From Siniperca chuatsi (Eukaryota > Chordata > Actinopteri > Centrarchiformes > Sinipercidae), in contig NC_058048.1 of assembly GCF_020085105.1 (NCBI RefSeq), forward strand, positions 5,324,362 through 5,388,361: 64,000 bases of DNA, in the 5' to 3' direction. A program made the position numbers and the translations under genes. The notes beneath the pieces were generated by a model. It searched no databases. It worked only from the letters and a program-made list of their open reading frames with translations, and was not told where the DNA came from. Below, one piece after another: positions 1 to 14,242 of the stretch. The stretch's first letter is position 1. Every line of letters begins with the position of its first letter.

Positions 1-3000
1 TTACAAATATTTTCTCCATATTGGCCATGTTTATTTTCAAGGTTTTGTCATTGTAGATAGTAAAATGCAGTTTACGCATTTACGCATCCACATTACACAT
101 ATAGACATCAAGTCTTCAGACCTCTTATTTCTCTCTTTTTTTGACAGTAATTATCTGTAGTTTCAGAGCCTTCAAATCAAAGGTAATTTGCTCGCTGCTT
201 GTGTTTTGTTAGTTGTTTTCCTGTTTATTGTTTTTGTCTTTAAACTGCTCTTGAATCTAGTTCCTGGTAGTGAAGTGAGGTTCCTAAAAAGCTGGCTTTA
301 GTTGGTTTTCTGAAACCTGCCCAGTAAGTGAAACCTCATCTCTCCAGCTCAGCCAAGAATTGCCAGCAGTCAGCTTCTAAAATCTTCTCACTGGGCTCAT
401 GCAGTCACTTCTGCCACTCTGTTGACAGCTTTCTTAATACAGATTTAGTAGAAGCTTGGCAGACCAACCGGCTCTTTCATAGTAGTAGAATGTTGTATTT
501 TCATTGTTACTTTCTATTTTCCTCTGGCTTCTCATATTTGATTCTATCTTATCCTGTTCTATAATTTTCCAGCTGCACAGAAGCTCGTTTGGCAGAGCTT
601 TTTCATTTCCTTGGTGGTTTTCTAAAGGAAGTGAAGGAATACAGAGCATTAAGTGCAGCCAGCAGTCTGTAGCTCTGATAGTAAGTGTAAATTGGCTCTG
701 GAATATGCCCTGCTGCTACTTTAAAGTCCTTTATGCGTCGGTAGCAAGCAAACAAATGCAGCTTGTTGCCACGGTAGCTATGGTAACTACTGGTTAGCAC
801 AACCTCAGGGGAGGCTGAAAATGCAGAGTAGCCAGAGTGCACTTGTGTGTGTGTTTGTGGCACATGCTCGTGCCTGTGCGTGTGTTGTTGTTTCCGTGGA
901 GACACCTCCTCTCAGAAATGAAATCCATAGTTTGCTATCATCTCATCAATCCTGTGTGTCCATGTTGTGTGGTGTTACTCCCACGGGTGTGACGTGCTGT
1001 TTGCACTTCACTCTTAGCAGCTCGCCCACCAGGCTAGCCCGAGCTTGTTTCACTCAGCTGCACTGGCACAGCTGTGGGAATACAGAGAGGTGCATGCATG
1101 AGACAGTTAGGCTTAGGTTTAGGTTTAGGTTTAATCAAGGGTTCAATGGACTTACATGCTAAACTTATTTGAGGGTTGTAAAGTTCCAAAATATCATAGA
1201 ACCCCAAATAAACACAAGAAAACCACAGACTGATAAGAATTTGTCTTTGCTGTTCATGACTGGGTATTGTGGAACTGTTTGAGAACCACTGCTTTAGTGA
1301 AGAGCCATGTTTATACAGTGGGTCTTACTGACAGTTTTGTCAGAGAAAACACAACTCATGGTACTACAGATCGTCCAGGATTCTCACTGTAATTCCACTC
1401 ACATGTTTTTTATCATTCTGTGTACACAGTGTGAGAAGTCACATAATGAAGGTGTGAGCTAGTGTGATGATAAGGATGCGGTGGTCTTACCAGCCGCAGC
1501 CTTGTAAATCGCTAGAATTAGCAGTGATGAATACATTTCGCCTCAATCAAAGTCGGGTACAAGCTTTGACAGTGCTGCTTGGCTAGTGTTCCCTCAGGCA
1601 GCAAACTACTAGCTCAAATGATCTGGATAGGAATTTTAGTCCACTCTTATGTACTCCACTCAGATTATTAGATTAGTTTAAGGCAATTTGGACGCACATT
1701 AAAAAAACACCAGAGCCCGATTTTTGTGGCCACTGCTGATGTTGATAATTTTAAAAATCTGATAACAATATATTGGCCTATACTCATTTTTTTAACATAT
1801 TCAAACGTACCATATAAACCCACTTGCAACTTCTGAGTCAAATAAAAACAAACTACATCATAATTTTTTGCTGTGTGATGTTCCTTCCAATGGAGCTGCT
1901 TGTTACATAAATGACACTTTTAATTGTAAGCCAATCAGATTTGTCGATATTGAGTTATTGAAGTACATGTGTGATGTGCCTGCTGATCCCAGAAGAAGTT
2001 GCAAAAAACCTTTGGTGATTTTGGTACCCTCAGAAGAAAACATTTTTTGCATATTTCTACTCCTGTTTTCGATAAGTACTCAATTTGTTATCAGAAGTTA
2101 AGTGATTAGTGTTTTGAATAAGAAATATGTTAAAATCTTACTTGAATTAGAAATATTGTTTCTTTAGAAATCAAAGTATGGGTTTTAGCGTGCCAGCAAA
2201 CTACATGCTGCAACAATACAGCAGCTGCATAGTATGGTCAATGACATAAAGCATGTAACTTATAGTTTACATTTTTGTATGCTGTTTATATTATTATACT
2301 GTTAAACAGACAATACACGTGTATGTTTATCTTTATTTATTTTTTAATTAACTTTTTACCTCAAAGGGTACACTAGCAAAACAAATCACACTGTCTGGGG
2401 TGGATGTAAATGAGTATAGCTAATTACTTCTCTGCATTATCAATTTATACTTTTCATGTTATGTTAGTGCACCATGTACAGATTCATTTCATATAGCTGT
2501 TTTTTTAATGTCGCGTGTCTTTTAACCCTAAATTCACTGATGTTCACTTTAAGCCCACTTGACTGTGTTTCAAAGGGGATTTTCTCCCTTTTGAACTTTG
2601 AACCGTTTAAGTTATAGGCTAATGATACATGAGCTTCAAGATGTTGTGACTGATGTCTCCTCACAATGAGCTTTATGTTTTAATGCTGCTCCACAGTGAA
2701 CTGAATGGTTTTAAAATGTTGTTTTACCAGCCTAAATGTGAAAATCAGTAAAGTTATTGTTTAATTGTAAATCCTGAAATTGAGTCATGAGAACATGAGT
2801 ATTGAACCTGCAATTTTTTTTCTTTCAGTCAGTTGGTCTTCAGAAATCTTCATAAAAACATCTGCGCTTCTAACCAGCTGGCTGGAAACAAAAATCTTGG
2901 CCAGTTTCAAATGCCAACAGCACACCATGGGATACAGATACAGACAAAATGAAAATAGCTATTTAGAGCTGAGAGTTTACAGATTTGAATAGAACAATTT

Positions 3001-6000
3001 TATATTGATAAGATTTTTTAAATATATTTTATTTATCAACAAATCATGAAGTGGGCTTATTTGGAACACCTATGGGCCCAAAGGGTACGTTAGATACCAA
3101 TTAAGCCAATTCTAGACTTCTGACATATTTTGACACATTAAACAATAAAAACATTAGAAATTAGTATAAAATAATCATTGACACTTCAAATGAGAGATTA
3201 GACTTCCATTTTAACTCAAATGTTCTCACTTAAATTGGGGCAGTATTTATTAAAAATGTCTGAAAAGCGATTTGGTGGGCTTAATATGGACGTTTACCCT
3301 AACATAAACTAACATTTTTGATAAGGATTACCATAAATTTGTATTTTAAGGTATTGTGACCAATGTACGTACTGTCGATTTATCCACATATTGGGGTCAC
3401 AGTAGCTCATTTCACCTCTTCTAATGTTTGTCTTGGTGGCAATTATTGTGAAATTATTGTTCCAGGAGGTGTTAAATAGAGGTGGAACTGATCTTAAATC
3501 TTTGATTCTCTATGCTGATTTGAATATTTTCGTTAAGATTTGAAGCCACTGGTTATGTAGTTTGTTCTTGTTGTTAAAGCTATTAATAACATGGTTTAAA
3601 ATCGAAAGTATTTCTCTATAACCTTAAATATTCATGACTAAAAATGCAAAAATCCAAGTTGAAGTTTGGGGAAAAAACATGTTATTATTTTGTTAGAATC
3701 ACATAGATCTTTGCTGACATATGATGTTAATGCAGGTGAATTTTTTGATTTGAAAGTTTGGTTCTCTCTTAATTCTCTCATCCCTCCCTAACCGTGGCGA
3801 AATAGGCAAGACTCCGAGGTCTGTTTCGTATGTCAGCTGCCGCGTCAAGTACATATAGCAGAACACTGGCTGACCGTAGCCCCAGTTTGTACCTCCCACA
3901 CATAGCCACTGGCCTTGTTGGCATAAGCAAGTGATATGCGGTGGTGGAACAACATGAACAACATTTATTCCTCTGCAGTAGCAGTAAGCACAACACATGG
4001 GCCCGCCGATAACTGTGCTATGTTCAGAGCTCAACAAGATATTAGGGCTGACGAACAGCAACATTACCCGCATTAACAGCAGGGTTATGTACTGACACTC
4101 CCCCACAGACACACAGTGGAGAGCCTCTCGTAGCAGAGCTGCTAGCTCCTCTACAACACAGGTATCCACAAAGTAACTCTCTCAAAGGGACATAAACATG
4201 CTTCCCTGTCTTTCAGAGAGTCTGACAGTATCTTCTCATGGCTGGTTAGCTCTGACTACCAGCTTCCACTTTCATCACGTGACGCACATTGGCCCAAAAA
4301 ATATTTTTCCCACACACAATAATTGGAAAAGGAGCCGCTGTAAAACGGCCCATACATGTTTTGGTTTTTTTTGGAGCGTCACAAACCCCAAGAAATTTTT
4401 ATTTTCAGAATCGCATCAGCGGTCATTGTCATGCTTCAGACTTTCTTCAGTTCAGTCTTGGATTTTTAAGTGAGTTCGGTCTGTGGCTTGCTCTGTACAG
4501 TTCTGTACAAAACTAGGCCTATATAGCTTAGCAGCCATTCTATCTGCAACAGAGTTATTGCACCAGGTTTGTGTCTGTATATTCTGCGGTCTTTTTGTAA
4601 GTTTGTTGTTTGAATGACAAGTGTATGACAGGTGACTCAAACTATCACACTAGTTGTGGCGGTTGATGCCTGTTTGTTCCACCTCAGTCCCCGCCAGGCT
4701 TCCCGCCACATTGCCCAAACCTGGTCATTTTCTGGCTCTAGTAACAACAAGACAAATGTGGTGAAGGACAGGAAATCCAGGCTCAGTCCCATCAGAAATC
4801 TATGGGTGATGTCAGAGACACAGTGTTCATGTTTTACTGTTGCCATCTGCATTACAGTGCCAAAACCAAAATAACCCTCCAAACACTGCTGCTGCCAAAT
4901 TATAGAAACAAACCTACCTACCAAGCCTGTCTTTAGCTGGCTCTCTTAAAGCAATGCCAGCTTCTTGGTGCTGTTAGCCGGGCTGGCTTAGCAGTACTCA
5001 ACTGAATGGCCACATTCATGGCCTGGCCTGCCTCTGTGCGTTTTGGCCAACAGTGTGTGTTGGCCTGTCTCCAGCATGCTGACTGTCTGCTAACTCCAGA
5101 TCCATATGCTGAATTATTGATAGACGAGTGGTCACTGAGAGAGAGCGGCAGAGGGAGAAAGCGATCCAGAAGGAGGGGAAATTACACTGAGGAGAAGTAG
5201 GTGCATTCGGAGAGAAGGCGGGGTGCCGAGGACGAAGACAGAGAGCGAGAGAGGATAGGGAGCAGTGAGAGAGAGAGAGAGAGATTAAAGAAATAGGATC
5301 CTCCCTCACTGAACTCAACACGGATCAGCAACACCAGATACTTTTATTTATTCAGACGCTGCTGTGCATGTGAACAAGAGCCTCTCTCTGCGTCTGCCGC
5401 CACAGGAACACACTGTGCTGCCTGCCTGGCTTTACCTCCAACACCCAGCTGAACTCTCCCATTATAGCCGTGGGAGACACACACTATCCCGAGAGGAGGA
5501 GGAAGAGGGGTGGGATGGTGCCATGCAAGAGAGGGGATTTTCAATTTGAGATGTCAAAATAGTCAGGAGAGATTCTATTCCATATTTCTATTTAACTCCT
5601 TGATTTTAGAATGGGATTAATGTTGGTAGGAGAAGGGGGTTGAAGTGGGTTTTCCAAGTGAGTGGGATTTAGAGCCCAGCAGAAGATGCTGTGCCTTCCT
5701 TGAGCATTAGATCACACCTAAATAGTGTATCAGCAAGCATGCTAGCTAGCGCTGATTGTGTCACAACAAGTCTGTCTGTACTGGATTGTCATGCTCCTCG
5801 GAGTTTATCAAATCTGAGAAAATTACTCACGTGACATCACTTTGAGTAGTCAGTTTAGGCTTGGAAACTACACTTGCACCCAATTTATAAGCTTTCGGTC
5901 ACAGAGACCTTCGTCAGAGCCAAATACACACAGAAACATACTGTATAGTCTGTCACAGGGAGGGAGGGAGGGAGGATCATCAATTAATAATCAACACACA

Positions 6001-6660
6001 CACACACACAGAGCATTATCTGAAAACATGGTCACAAATGTTTATTCCTCTTCAAAACATAGAAAAACACACTGTCGTCACAAATCGTCCCTTGTCAACC
6101 AAGATCACTGCAGAACAGAGAGTTACATCTGCCAGTACAAGCATAGATTATAACATAACTTTCATATCAAAGTCCTCATTAAGGCCCCAAGGTTGTAGAG
6201 GGCCCAAGGTATGGATCCAAAAAACTTCCCTTTGACAATGCCACAGTGTCTTTTATTATAATACCTGAGTGAGAAAGACATTTTTGCTTTGAAGTTTGAA
6301 AAAGTTCCATTGTCTTTGTAGGCTAATGTAGTGGAGACATCTTAGATCAGTTTGCACTTACTCTTGCATTATGTACCACACAGAAAAAACATCAACTTTG
6401 TTGACAATTAAAGGAGACGCAATTGTCACTCATAGATTATCTAAATGATGGAAGTTTCAAGTTGTTGTAAGTTGATTTTGATAGCATAGTGCACTGAATG
6501 GAACTGAATTGAATCATTGTGTGTCTTTAAAACCAGATTAATGCTTAGTGACGTCAGGATAAATGATGTCCTAGCTCGTGCTTACATTGTAGCTGTAGTG
6601 TAAGTATTGATTTGATTATCGCTGATGAACTAATACTCGTGCCTCTTTGCTGTGGCTGCA
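1..6660. other. Upstream flank / 5' region of usp2, no supported coding gene
   Basis: This AT-rich stretch shows no ORF with protein-family resemblance and no chain of exons with consistent splice phases. It probably holds the upstream region, and perhaps a non-coding first exon, of the long usp2 form, because the next exon begins right after a good acceptor at 6658-6660. A purine-rich GAGA-type stretch lies at about 5140-5290, a short (CA)n run at about 5994-6010, and a (GGGA)n run at about 5956-5975. A repeat-like block at about 3700-4480 is listed separately. I cannot place a transcription start. Confidence 0.5.
3699..4480 (-). repeat. Possible LTR-like or other interspersed repeat carrying a 156-codon ORF
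   Basis: The minus strand is open from 4169 to 3699, encoding 156 residues with an unusual Cys-rich middle, in a block with more GC and CpG than its surroundings. An AATAAA hexamer lies inside the block on the same strand near 3970. Composition changes sharply near 3740 and 4180, and the adjoining stretch to about 4480 has the look of a dispersed fish repeat. I recognise no protein domain. A solo LTR or other repeat is more likely than a host gene, but I could not define terminal TG/CA ends or a target-site duplication. Confidence 0.3.
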
Positions 6661-7511
6661 GTCGATGCAGTCTTCCAGAGGCTCTCCCTCCCTGTGGCTG
6701 AGAAACCAGCAGCAGCAGCAGCAGCAGCATGTCCCGCGTCTCCTCCACTGCCAAGCGCTACACTGGCTCCTCCTACACCAGCCACTACAGCTCCTACAGC
6801 TCCTCCCTGACCCCAGGCCTTAGCCCCTACAGCGAGCGGGACAGGCTGTCCTCCTACAAGTCCCCCACCTCTTCCTCAGGTTACTCCTCCTCCAGCTATC
6901 TGAGCAGCTCCGCCGCCCGCAGCCGCAACTACAGCACCTCCTCAGACCCCGACCGCGACCGGGGTCGTGCCATCCCGCGCACCGACATCCTCGGAAGCAG
7001 CGGCATCAGCAGCAGCAGCCGCCGGAGCGAGAGCCTCAGCAGAACCCCCGTTAAGAGCTATGGAGGGTCGGGACTGAGTGGGGGATCGGCCTACACCGGC
7101 TACAGTTCCTACTCTTCGTCGTCGGCCCAGCCCAGCTACCTCTCCTCTTCACCGGTGGCCTCCAGCATCTTGCTCAACCGACGAAAATCTGTATCCCAGA
7201 GTGACTTGAGCAGGGACCTGGCCTCTCTGGGCCTCAGTGACGCCTCCTCCTCTTCCTCCACCCCGTCTTCTTCCACCAGTGCCCTGCGGAGCTACCGCAG
7301 TCGGACCAGCGATGTGGCCAACTCGTATGGCACTAGCTCGCGCCCGGGCCACTCAGGCCTGTCGCGGAGCTCTACTCAGGAGGCCCTCTCGCGGAGCTCC
7401 ACCCAGGAGGCCTTCAGCAGCAGCAGCAGCAGCAGCAGCAGAGCATACAACTCTTCGACATGGGAGCCGAGCAGTAACGGGCTGTCCGACTCCCCCACCA
7501 GGGACTCCACG
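6661..7511 (+). CDS. usp2: usp2 long-isoform first coding exon (USP2a-type N-terminal extension)
   Basis: The exon starts after the acceptor at 6658-6660. Translation begins at ATG 6729 and runs 261 codons to 7511, where ACG is followed by GTAAGA, leaving phase 0. The product opens [20 protein letters not shown] and is very rich in Ser and Tyr with little predicted fold, like the roughly 258-residue extension of human USP2a. In the family this extension guides localisation and substrate choice; it is not catalytic. A (CAG)8 run sits directly before the ATG. Near 7361-7414 a 27-bp unit encoding LSRSSTQEA is present twice in tandem, followed by a polyserine run (AGC repeat, about 7415-7441). 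Phase 0 fits the shared exon at 27426. Confidence 0.88.
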
Positions 7512-10471
7512 GTAAGAGAATGTCCTCTGTTCTAGCACATGCTGGCTTGAAGCTTGCTGCTTTTATTGAGGATGTACTGCTCCAGAGGGGATCAATATCC
7601 AGGGGCTGAGTAAGGCTGAATGGAGTCATAGCTGCAGTCTTCACCACAGAGGCACACTGGTTTCATTTCATTAGTTTCACACACGGTAAAGCCCCACAAT
7701 GCTTTGTGGCCTCTGAGAGTACTGTTTTTTTACCAAATGGGGGCACTATTGCTCAAATTAATGTCAATGCACTTGAAGTCCTGGTTTCCTGGTTTCCATG
7801 GTTATGTGACAAATGAGCTCTTAACATGGATACCTGACCCCCTCTAACCCAGCAATTAGCTAGCTTACACCTCTCAGAAGGGGGGCTATGATGAGCTGGG
7901 TCTGCAGGCCACTAGCCTCATCTCTAAGCTCAGTATTAATGACCGGAGCTTCCTCTATGCAGGTCAGAAAGCACAACTGACCCACTTCCCCCCGGGATTA
8001 GTGCTGATAACCGCTTCCATGAGTGGAGGGGGGGGTAAAAGAGAATTAGGGAGAATTTGTGGTAAATCTTTACTTGAAAGTGCTCTTCGGTGCATTTCAT
8101 GAAGTTATAACTACGAATAAATATCTCTTATACCATAGTTTTCAAACATTGGATCAGACATACATTGACTATAAAATTATACGGAATGGGGCACAATAAA
8201 GTTTCATTTCAAAGCGAGTTCTGTTGCACATCATGTTCATTATATTACACTCTTATTGTTGTAACTACCATTTGTTTATTAACAAAGTAATTACCATGCA
8301 CTCTCAGGTGAACTTCTAATGCATCAGAATGTTTTATGAGTACCACTTTAAGTAAAGCATGTCGTTTTTATTGGCCACCTCTCCTTGAGCATATTAATAT
8401 GTCCACGTGTCAAGCTTCCACTAACTTGTTCACATTTCTCCAACAATGATTCAGGATTGATCACTACATTAAAAGGAAGGCCCATTCTCTTAAAAAAGAA
8501 CATGATTGATGAAGTCATATATTTATGGACTTGTGGTGCAACCCCAAAACACCGCAATACAGCACACAGTGCAATGCATAATGGACACAAAAATAGCTGT
8601 ACTTGACAAGATAATGCAATACAATACAACCATAATGGAGCTGAAACAATTAGTTAATTAATCCATTAGTGGAACGACAGAAAATTAATCAGCAAATGTT
8701 TTTATAACCAATTCATCGTTTGAGTAAATTTTTCCCTCGTTCCAGTGTCTCCTTTGTGAGAATTTTCTGTTTTATATTATTGTAAATTGAATATCTTTGC
8801 GTTTTGGACAGCTGGTCGGATAAATGAAACATTTAAAGATGTCAACTCTGGCTCTGGGAAAATGTAAAGGGTGTGCTTCATTATTTTCTGACATTGTATA
8901 GACAAAACAAGTAAGGAGTTAATCGAGAAAATAATCTGCCCATTGATTGATAATGAAAATATTCGTCAGTTGCAGCCCTAAACAACCACATGAAAAACTG
9001 ACCACTCAAAATGTAGCATAGAGTCAATTTAGCACCTTTCGTTTTTCAACAAAAGCCAAACATTATAAACTTTACATATATTCTTGGTCATTGAACTAGG
9101 TTACATTATATTGTACAAGCATTTCTGTGTCCAGCCCATGTATGCCTCATTATTTGTTGTTTTTCTTGACAGCTAATTCACATACAAAAGTTTAGGGCTC
9201 ATTTGGCTTGGGAACATTCAGAATTTTTAGACCCTAGCACACAAAAAGGATTTATGTTGGATGATGTACAGTGTGGTGTTACTCTCATGACATACGTACA
9301 TGGAGTAACAGCTTGTCATGCCGATGATAAACACTTGAATGACTAACATATGGAATAAGGGAGGTTTAACAATATTAACTGGTCTTGTGGTGGGGCTTCC
9401 TGCTGTCATCATGAGGTATACTTGAAAAAATAAACCATTTTCTAAGAAATAGATTAACGTGACCTAAACATTACAAAACCCTGGGCTCTACTGAGTCAAA
9501 GACAAAGATCACTTTATCACCATGAGACTGCTGAGGGGGGCTGTACTAAAACTAGAATTTAAACACTGGACACAGTAATTCCTTGTTGCTTGTAAAAACA
9601 AATGTTATAGTGTACTATGAGCCTGCAGCTCATAACTGTGAAACACAAAGAGACTGTTCGGTATGCCTCCTAACCATGGACCATGAGCTAATGTCCATGT
9701 ATCAATATCAAGTCAGTAACTCACAGCACCTCATAAAGTATAACTGACCCTCTCCTGCAGTGGAATTTGCAAGCTTGAACTTGACTTTTATTCTCATTTA
9801 ACCTATCCAGTAATCAACACCTATCCATCATGCACGGACGGAGAAGTACAGGGCTTTAACTGGATGTCACCAGCTGGGCTGTTTGTACTGTTAATTAACC
9901 CCAGGCCCGTTAGTCTGGGCACATTTAATCACCCTCCTCCCCCCGGGGCTGGGCGTCTGCACTGATAAAGATTTTAGAGCACCAAAACCAGCCTCAGTGA
10001 GGATCCTGAGTTTGATGTTGTGTTATGTTTACATAATGGTAATGTGTAGTACTGAAACATTTGGACAGGTGAAGCAAGGGGAATTTCAAGAAGAAGAATG
10101 TGTTAATATCTTCTTTAAAAAATTTAACGATTGACATAAAATATGTCGTCATTTTGGTAATTGAGAGATTTTTGATGCCCAATTCAGTACCATAACTTTC
10201 TTTATGTGGTGCGATTTAAACTGTCTCTGTACATCCCTGTCCCTCTTCTTGACACAAAGAAGTGCGAAGCGGCCAGAGTGAGCAGGATTTGAACATTTTA
10301 GCAGTACATTAAGGCTTTATTCCCTTTTTTTCTGTTGTACAATATTGTGTCAAAAATGTTGAAATAATGATGTAGATGCAGAAAATCTACAACTAAATGA
10401 TGATCTGCACAGTTAAATTACTCCATGAATGTTGAAATGGCTTCCCATAAGCAGTGCCTCTACTGCAGACA

Positions 10472-10512
<41 letters not shown>

Positions 10513-13500
10513 ATACTGTATATATCCCTCTACCCCAGTTTGATCATCTCTTCCCTCCCAGCTGCTCCCTGTTTTCCTATGAAAGTAATCAACTCCTCAT
10601 TCTCCTCCTAACATTTTGTTCAACACAGCTTTAGTTTGATTGTTGATCGAGTTGCCAAAGATGTCGTCCAGTTCCCTAGTGTCCAGTGAATGCAATGATA
10701 CCAGTCCTACAGAATGACTAGAGAACAACTTAAATTAACACTAGTTCTGCTCTTGTTGTAATATGAATATTTAAACTGACTGCTGCCTATAAAGGGTCTC
10801 TTGAAATAGCCCTGGCAAAACAAGGTAAACCCAGTCCTTATAGTTCCTCAGAAGCTTACAACACAAAAATAGCAGCTGCTGGTGCCTCATGGTCCTGCTC
10901 ATCTTGTGCCATGTTTATGAGTAAGGCAAGCTGGTTAACATGACTATTGTTCTTGTTTTCCCTGTTTCTCATGCATGATATTCAAATCAGACCAGGTCAC
11001 GTACGAGAAAAAAACAAATGATGTAAGCATTTTAATGGCTTTACTAAGCATCAGATTCCCAGTGTCTGGCTTGCTGTATGCAGTCTTATTCATCATCTGT
11101 TTCTCTCACGCCACTTTCAAGAATATCGTACATTTCTTTGAATTCCTCACAACTTTTTTTTTTTATAATTAGGTACAGCGTGTTTACTAACTGCTGGTCG
11201 CTGTTGTCGTGCATTAGCAGGTTTTGACATGGCTCTCACAGCTGATCAGCTCTGACAAGGCACTTTACAAAGGCAGATAACAATACACAAGCCTTTCACA
11301 TAATTGGTGGTAAGTCAAACTGGGTCACCTACAATGCAAAGCTATGCTTTACCAACCAAGCTTAAAAGAAAACTACCAGTTTATTACATCTTGGGTTTTA
11401 TTTTCTCAGCTCTGGCCATTGTTTCTAACAGTTGTGATAATATTGTACTCAACAAAATAATTGCTGAGATCTCAGAATTGCTAAAAAATAGGTCCAACAG
11501 TACAAGAAACACAAGCGGTCAGATGATCATACAAGTTGTTAAACTCTCAGGTTAGTCTAACTTTATTATTTTTATTATTACCCAAGCTTTGCTGTAGTCG
11601 TGCGCACTCACACTTCTTGTTACGGGTTCATTCACTTTCAGTTCCCCAAATGAAGTGGTTTAGATAATCTGACTGTTGGCTTGTTCGCAGCCTGTCTGAT
11701 CGTCTTACTGCTAAATATCAGTATTGGCTTCAAACTCAGTTCAACCCTGTTTATTACGGTCCAAACTTGTTTTTGTTCAGGAGCCATGTGTGTCACTTAC
11801 ACTTTTCCTCATTGGCTACGACACACAAACAGCCACAATAAGGCCAGGGTGGCATGCCTGAGTAAGAGCTGTCTTGATTCTGCCCCAAGTTATTCTGCTC
11901 AGGCTTTGTGTCTAGCCTTTAGCCTTTCTGTTGAGTCAACAATATTTTTAGGCCGTCTGACTCTCAGTTCGCCACCTTGGTCAGACAGCTTATGCTTTCA
12001 TAAAAAAAACGCAGTCTTGCACAATTTGAAGCTTTACTTTGTTCTTTGGCAAATGAAGGCCAGCCGGCCAGCACATTAGTAGTTCAGTTATGGGTCTGCT
12101 TATAGGGTTTGTGGGTCAGTGTATCCTTATCCCAGTGTGACCTTATCCAGGTCAGGGTCATGGTGGGCAGAGTGTGCAGCAGCCCAGATTTCCTTTTTTA
12201 CGTCCCCCACTTCTTGTGGAGGTCCCTAAACACTTCTATGCCAGCTAGGAAATCAACATTTACTATTCAGTTCAGTTCACTTCAATTTTATTTATAGAGC
12301 CCAAATTCATAACAGAAGTTATCTCACTGCACTTTTCCTATAGAGCAGGTCTAGACCGTACTCTTTATAATATTATTTACAGAGACCCAAAAAATCCCAC
12401 CATGAGCAAGCACTTGGCGACAGTGGCAAGGAAAAACGTCCTTTAAGAGGCAGAAACCTCGAGCAGAACCAGACTCAGGGCGGGCGGCCATCTGCTGCTG
12501 CCAGTTGGGTTGGGTTGACTATCTGGTCATTTGTGCTTGGTAGACTTCATTATCAGGCATCCAAACCACCTCATAACTTTACTCGAGGGTTGATGAAGGT
12601 TTACCAATAACTCAAGAGCTTTGCTTTGTGGGTCAGCTTTACCCTCACCACCACAGTCTGATACAATGGTTGCATTACTGCAGATGAAGCCCAGTCACAC
12701 CTAGATTTAGTTTTCTTTGGTCCTAGCCATAATGGAAATATTGAGCATTTTAGTTCATTCTTGACCTTGGAAATAATAGTTTAATAAAATAATCTTAACT
12801 TAAGGTCCATGTAAAAGCTCTTTTCAGGGCTTTAAACCACTTATGGTCTTCATCATCAGTGGAAATTTGCTCAGTTGTCATCGTCTGACGTAAGTATGGA
12901 ACTTCAGTCATGAAATGTATAAATACAGTATATTTTATAGAGAGTTGAAAGCTATAGAAAAAGCTAGTAAGTGCACCTTGAGTTACAATAATTTTGCCAG
13001 GAAAAATTAAAATTGTATTTGTTCATTTTTTATTCTATTAATTTAGACCAGAGGGTTTTCATCCCAGGGGTGCAGGAGAGTTGAAGGGGCCCTAACTGAG
13101 TCATAACTGAGTCAAATCTGGGTCTGGCTTACATTTCCCGAGGATATAATTAATGGGGTGGGTGATATGGCCAAAATCTTCTATCACGGTATATGTAATT
13201 TTATATCATAGTAGTGATATCACCAGAACCCGGTCCTGATTTGTTACATGGCCTGCAAATTACCATCCATTAATCCCGAATATATAGCACAGAATCATCA
13301 GCGTTTTAGGGATAGCAAAGGAAACAGGAAACAGGAATCGCTAATAGCTGATGTGGCATACTTTTAATGGTGCCAATTTGCCAAAATGTAAACAAATCTC
13401 TGCCGGTGGACACATTTCTACTGTAGAGGAAACATTGCAATTCTTCTTCAAACCATCATATTATGGGAATTATAGTTCCAAATGTTTATCCCTGAAATCA

Positions 13501-14179
13501 AAGTAAGATAAAGAATAATAATAGGAGTAACAAAATCCATTCATATTACATAGATTGATAGATACTTTACAATGTCAGACTTTGAAAACCCCTGATTTAG
13601 ACTTACACTTCTTAATAATGAGCCAATCAGCACCTAGTCTAATTGACTAAAAAAGTCAGTTAGACTTCCTAGCTTAATCATTTTTAAATAACTTCAGCCT
13701 TTATCTGATATCCAAGAAGAAGGCTTCATTCTGTTCTGGAACTCTCCCACATACTCTCCTGAACTGTCCCGCATACTACAAATGAGGTGATGTCAGCGTG
13801 ATGTCAGCATTTATCATCAGTGTAAAAGAATGCTATGTTCCTTGTAGGAATGTAGAATGAGGGCCCAGGTCTGCCATCAACAATTCATTGTTTTAATTGC
13901 CCTCCAAAGGAATATGTTGTACCGAGGTTAAATTTAAACACTTGAGTGAATAGATTGTCAGTCTAATGGGCCTAATTTAGCTTAGGGAATAGAACAGCTA
14001 TCCCCAGGTGATTGTACTCTGACTTCTCCTAGATAACATTGCTCAGAGACTGCTTTTGTCCCATTTTTATACCAGACTGCTTAGCTCTTTGCATCAGATA
14101 TCAGAATACAAACATTGGCTCTTTGCTCCCTTCTCTCACGTTGTAGTTTTCCACCTCAAGGATTTGGACATTCAGGCAT

Positions 14180-14242
<63 letters not shown>

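Noticed and set aside
1105-1135. Telomere-like TTTAGG repeats
   Set aside because: Only about three and a half units of TTAGGT, not the vertebrate TTAGGG, so a chance simple repeat is the better reading.
7149-7647. Minus-strand and shifted frames over the usp2a exon
   Set aside because: These are shadows of the Ser-rich coding exon and of its AGC repeat.
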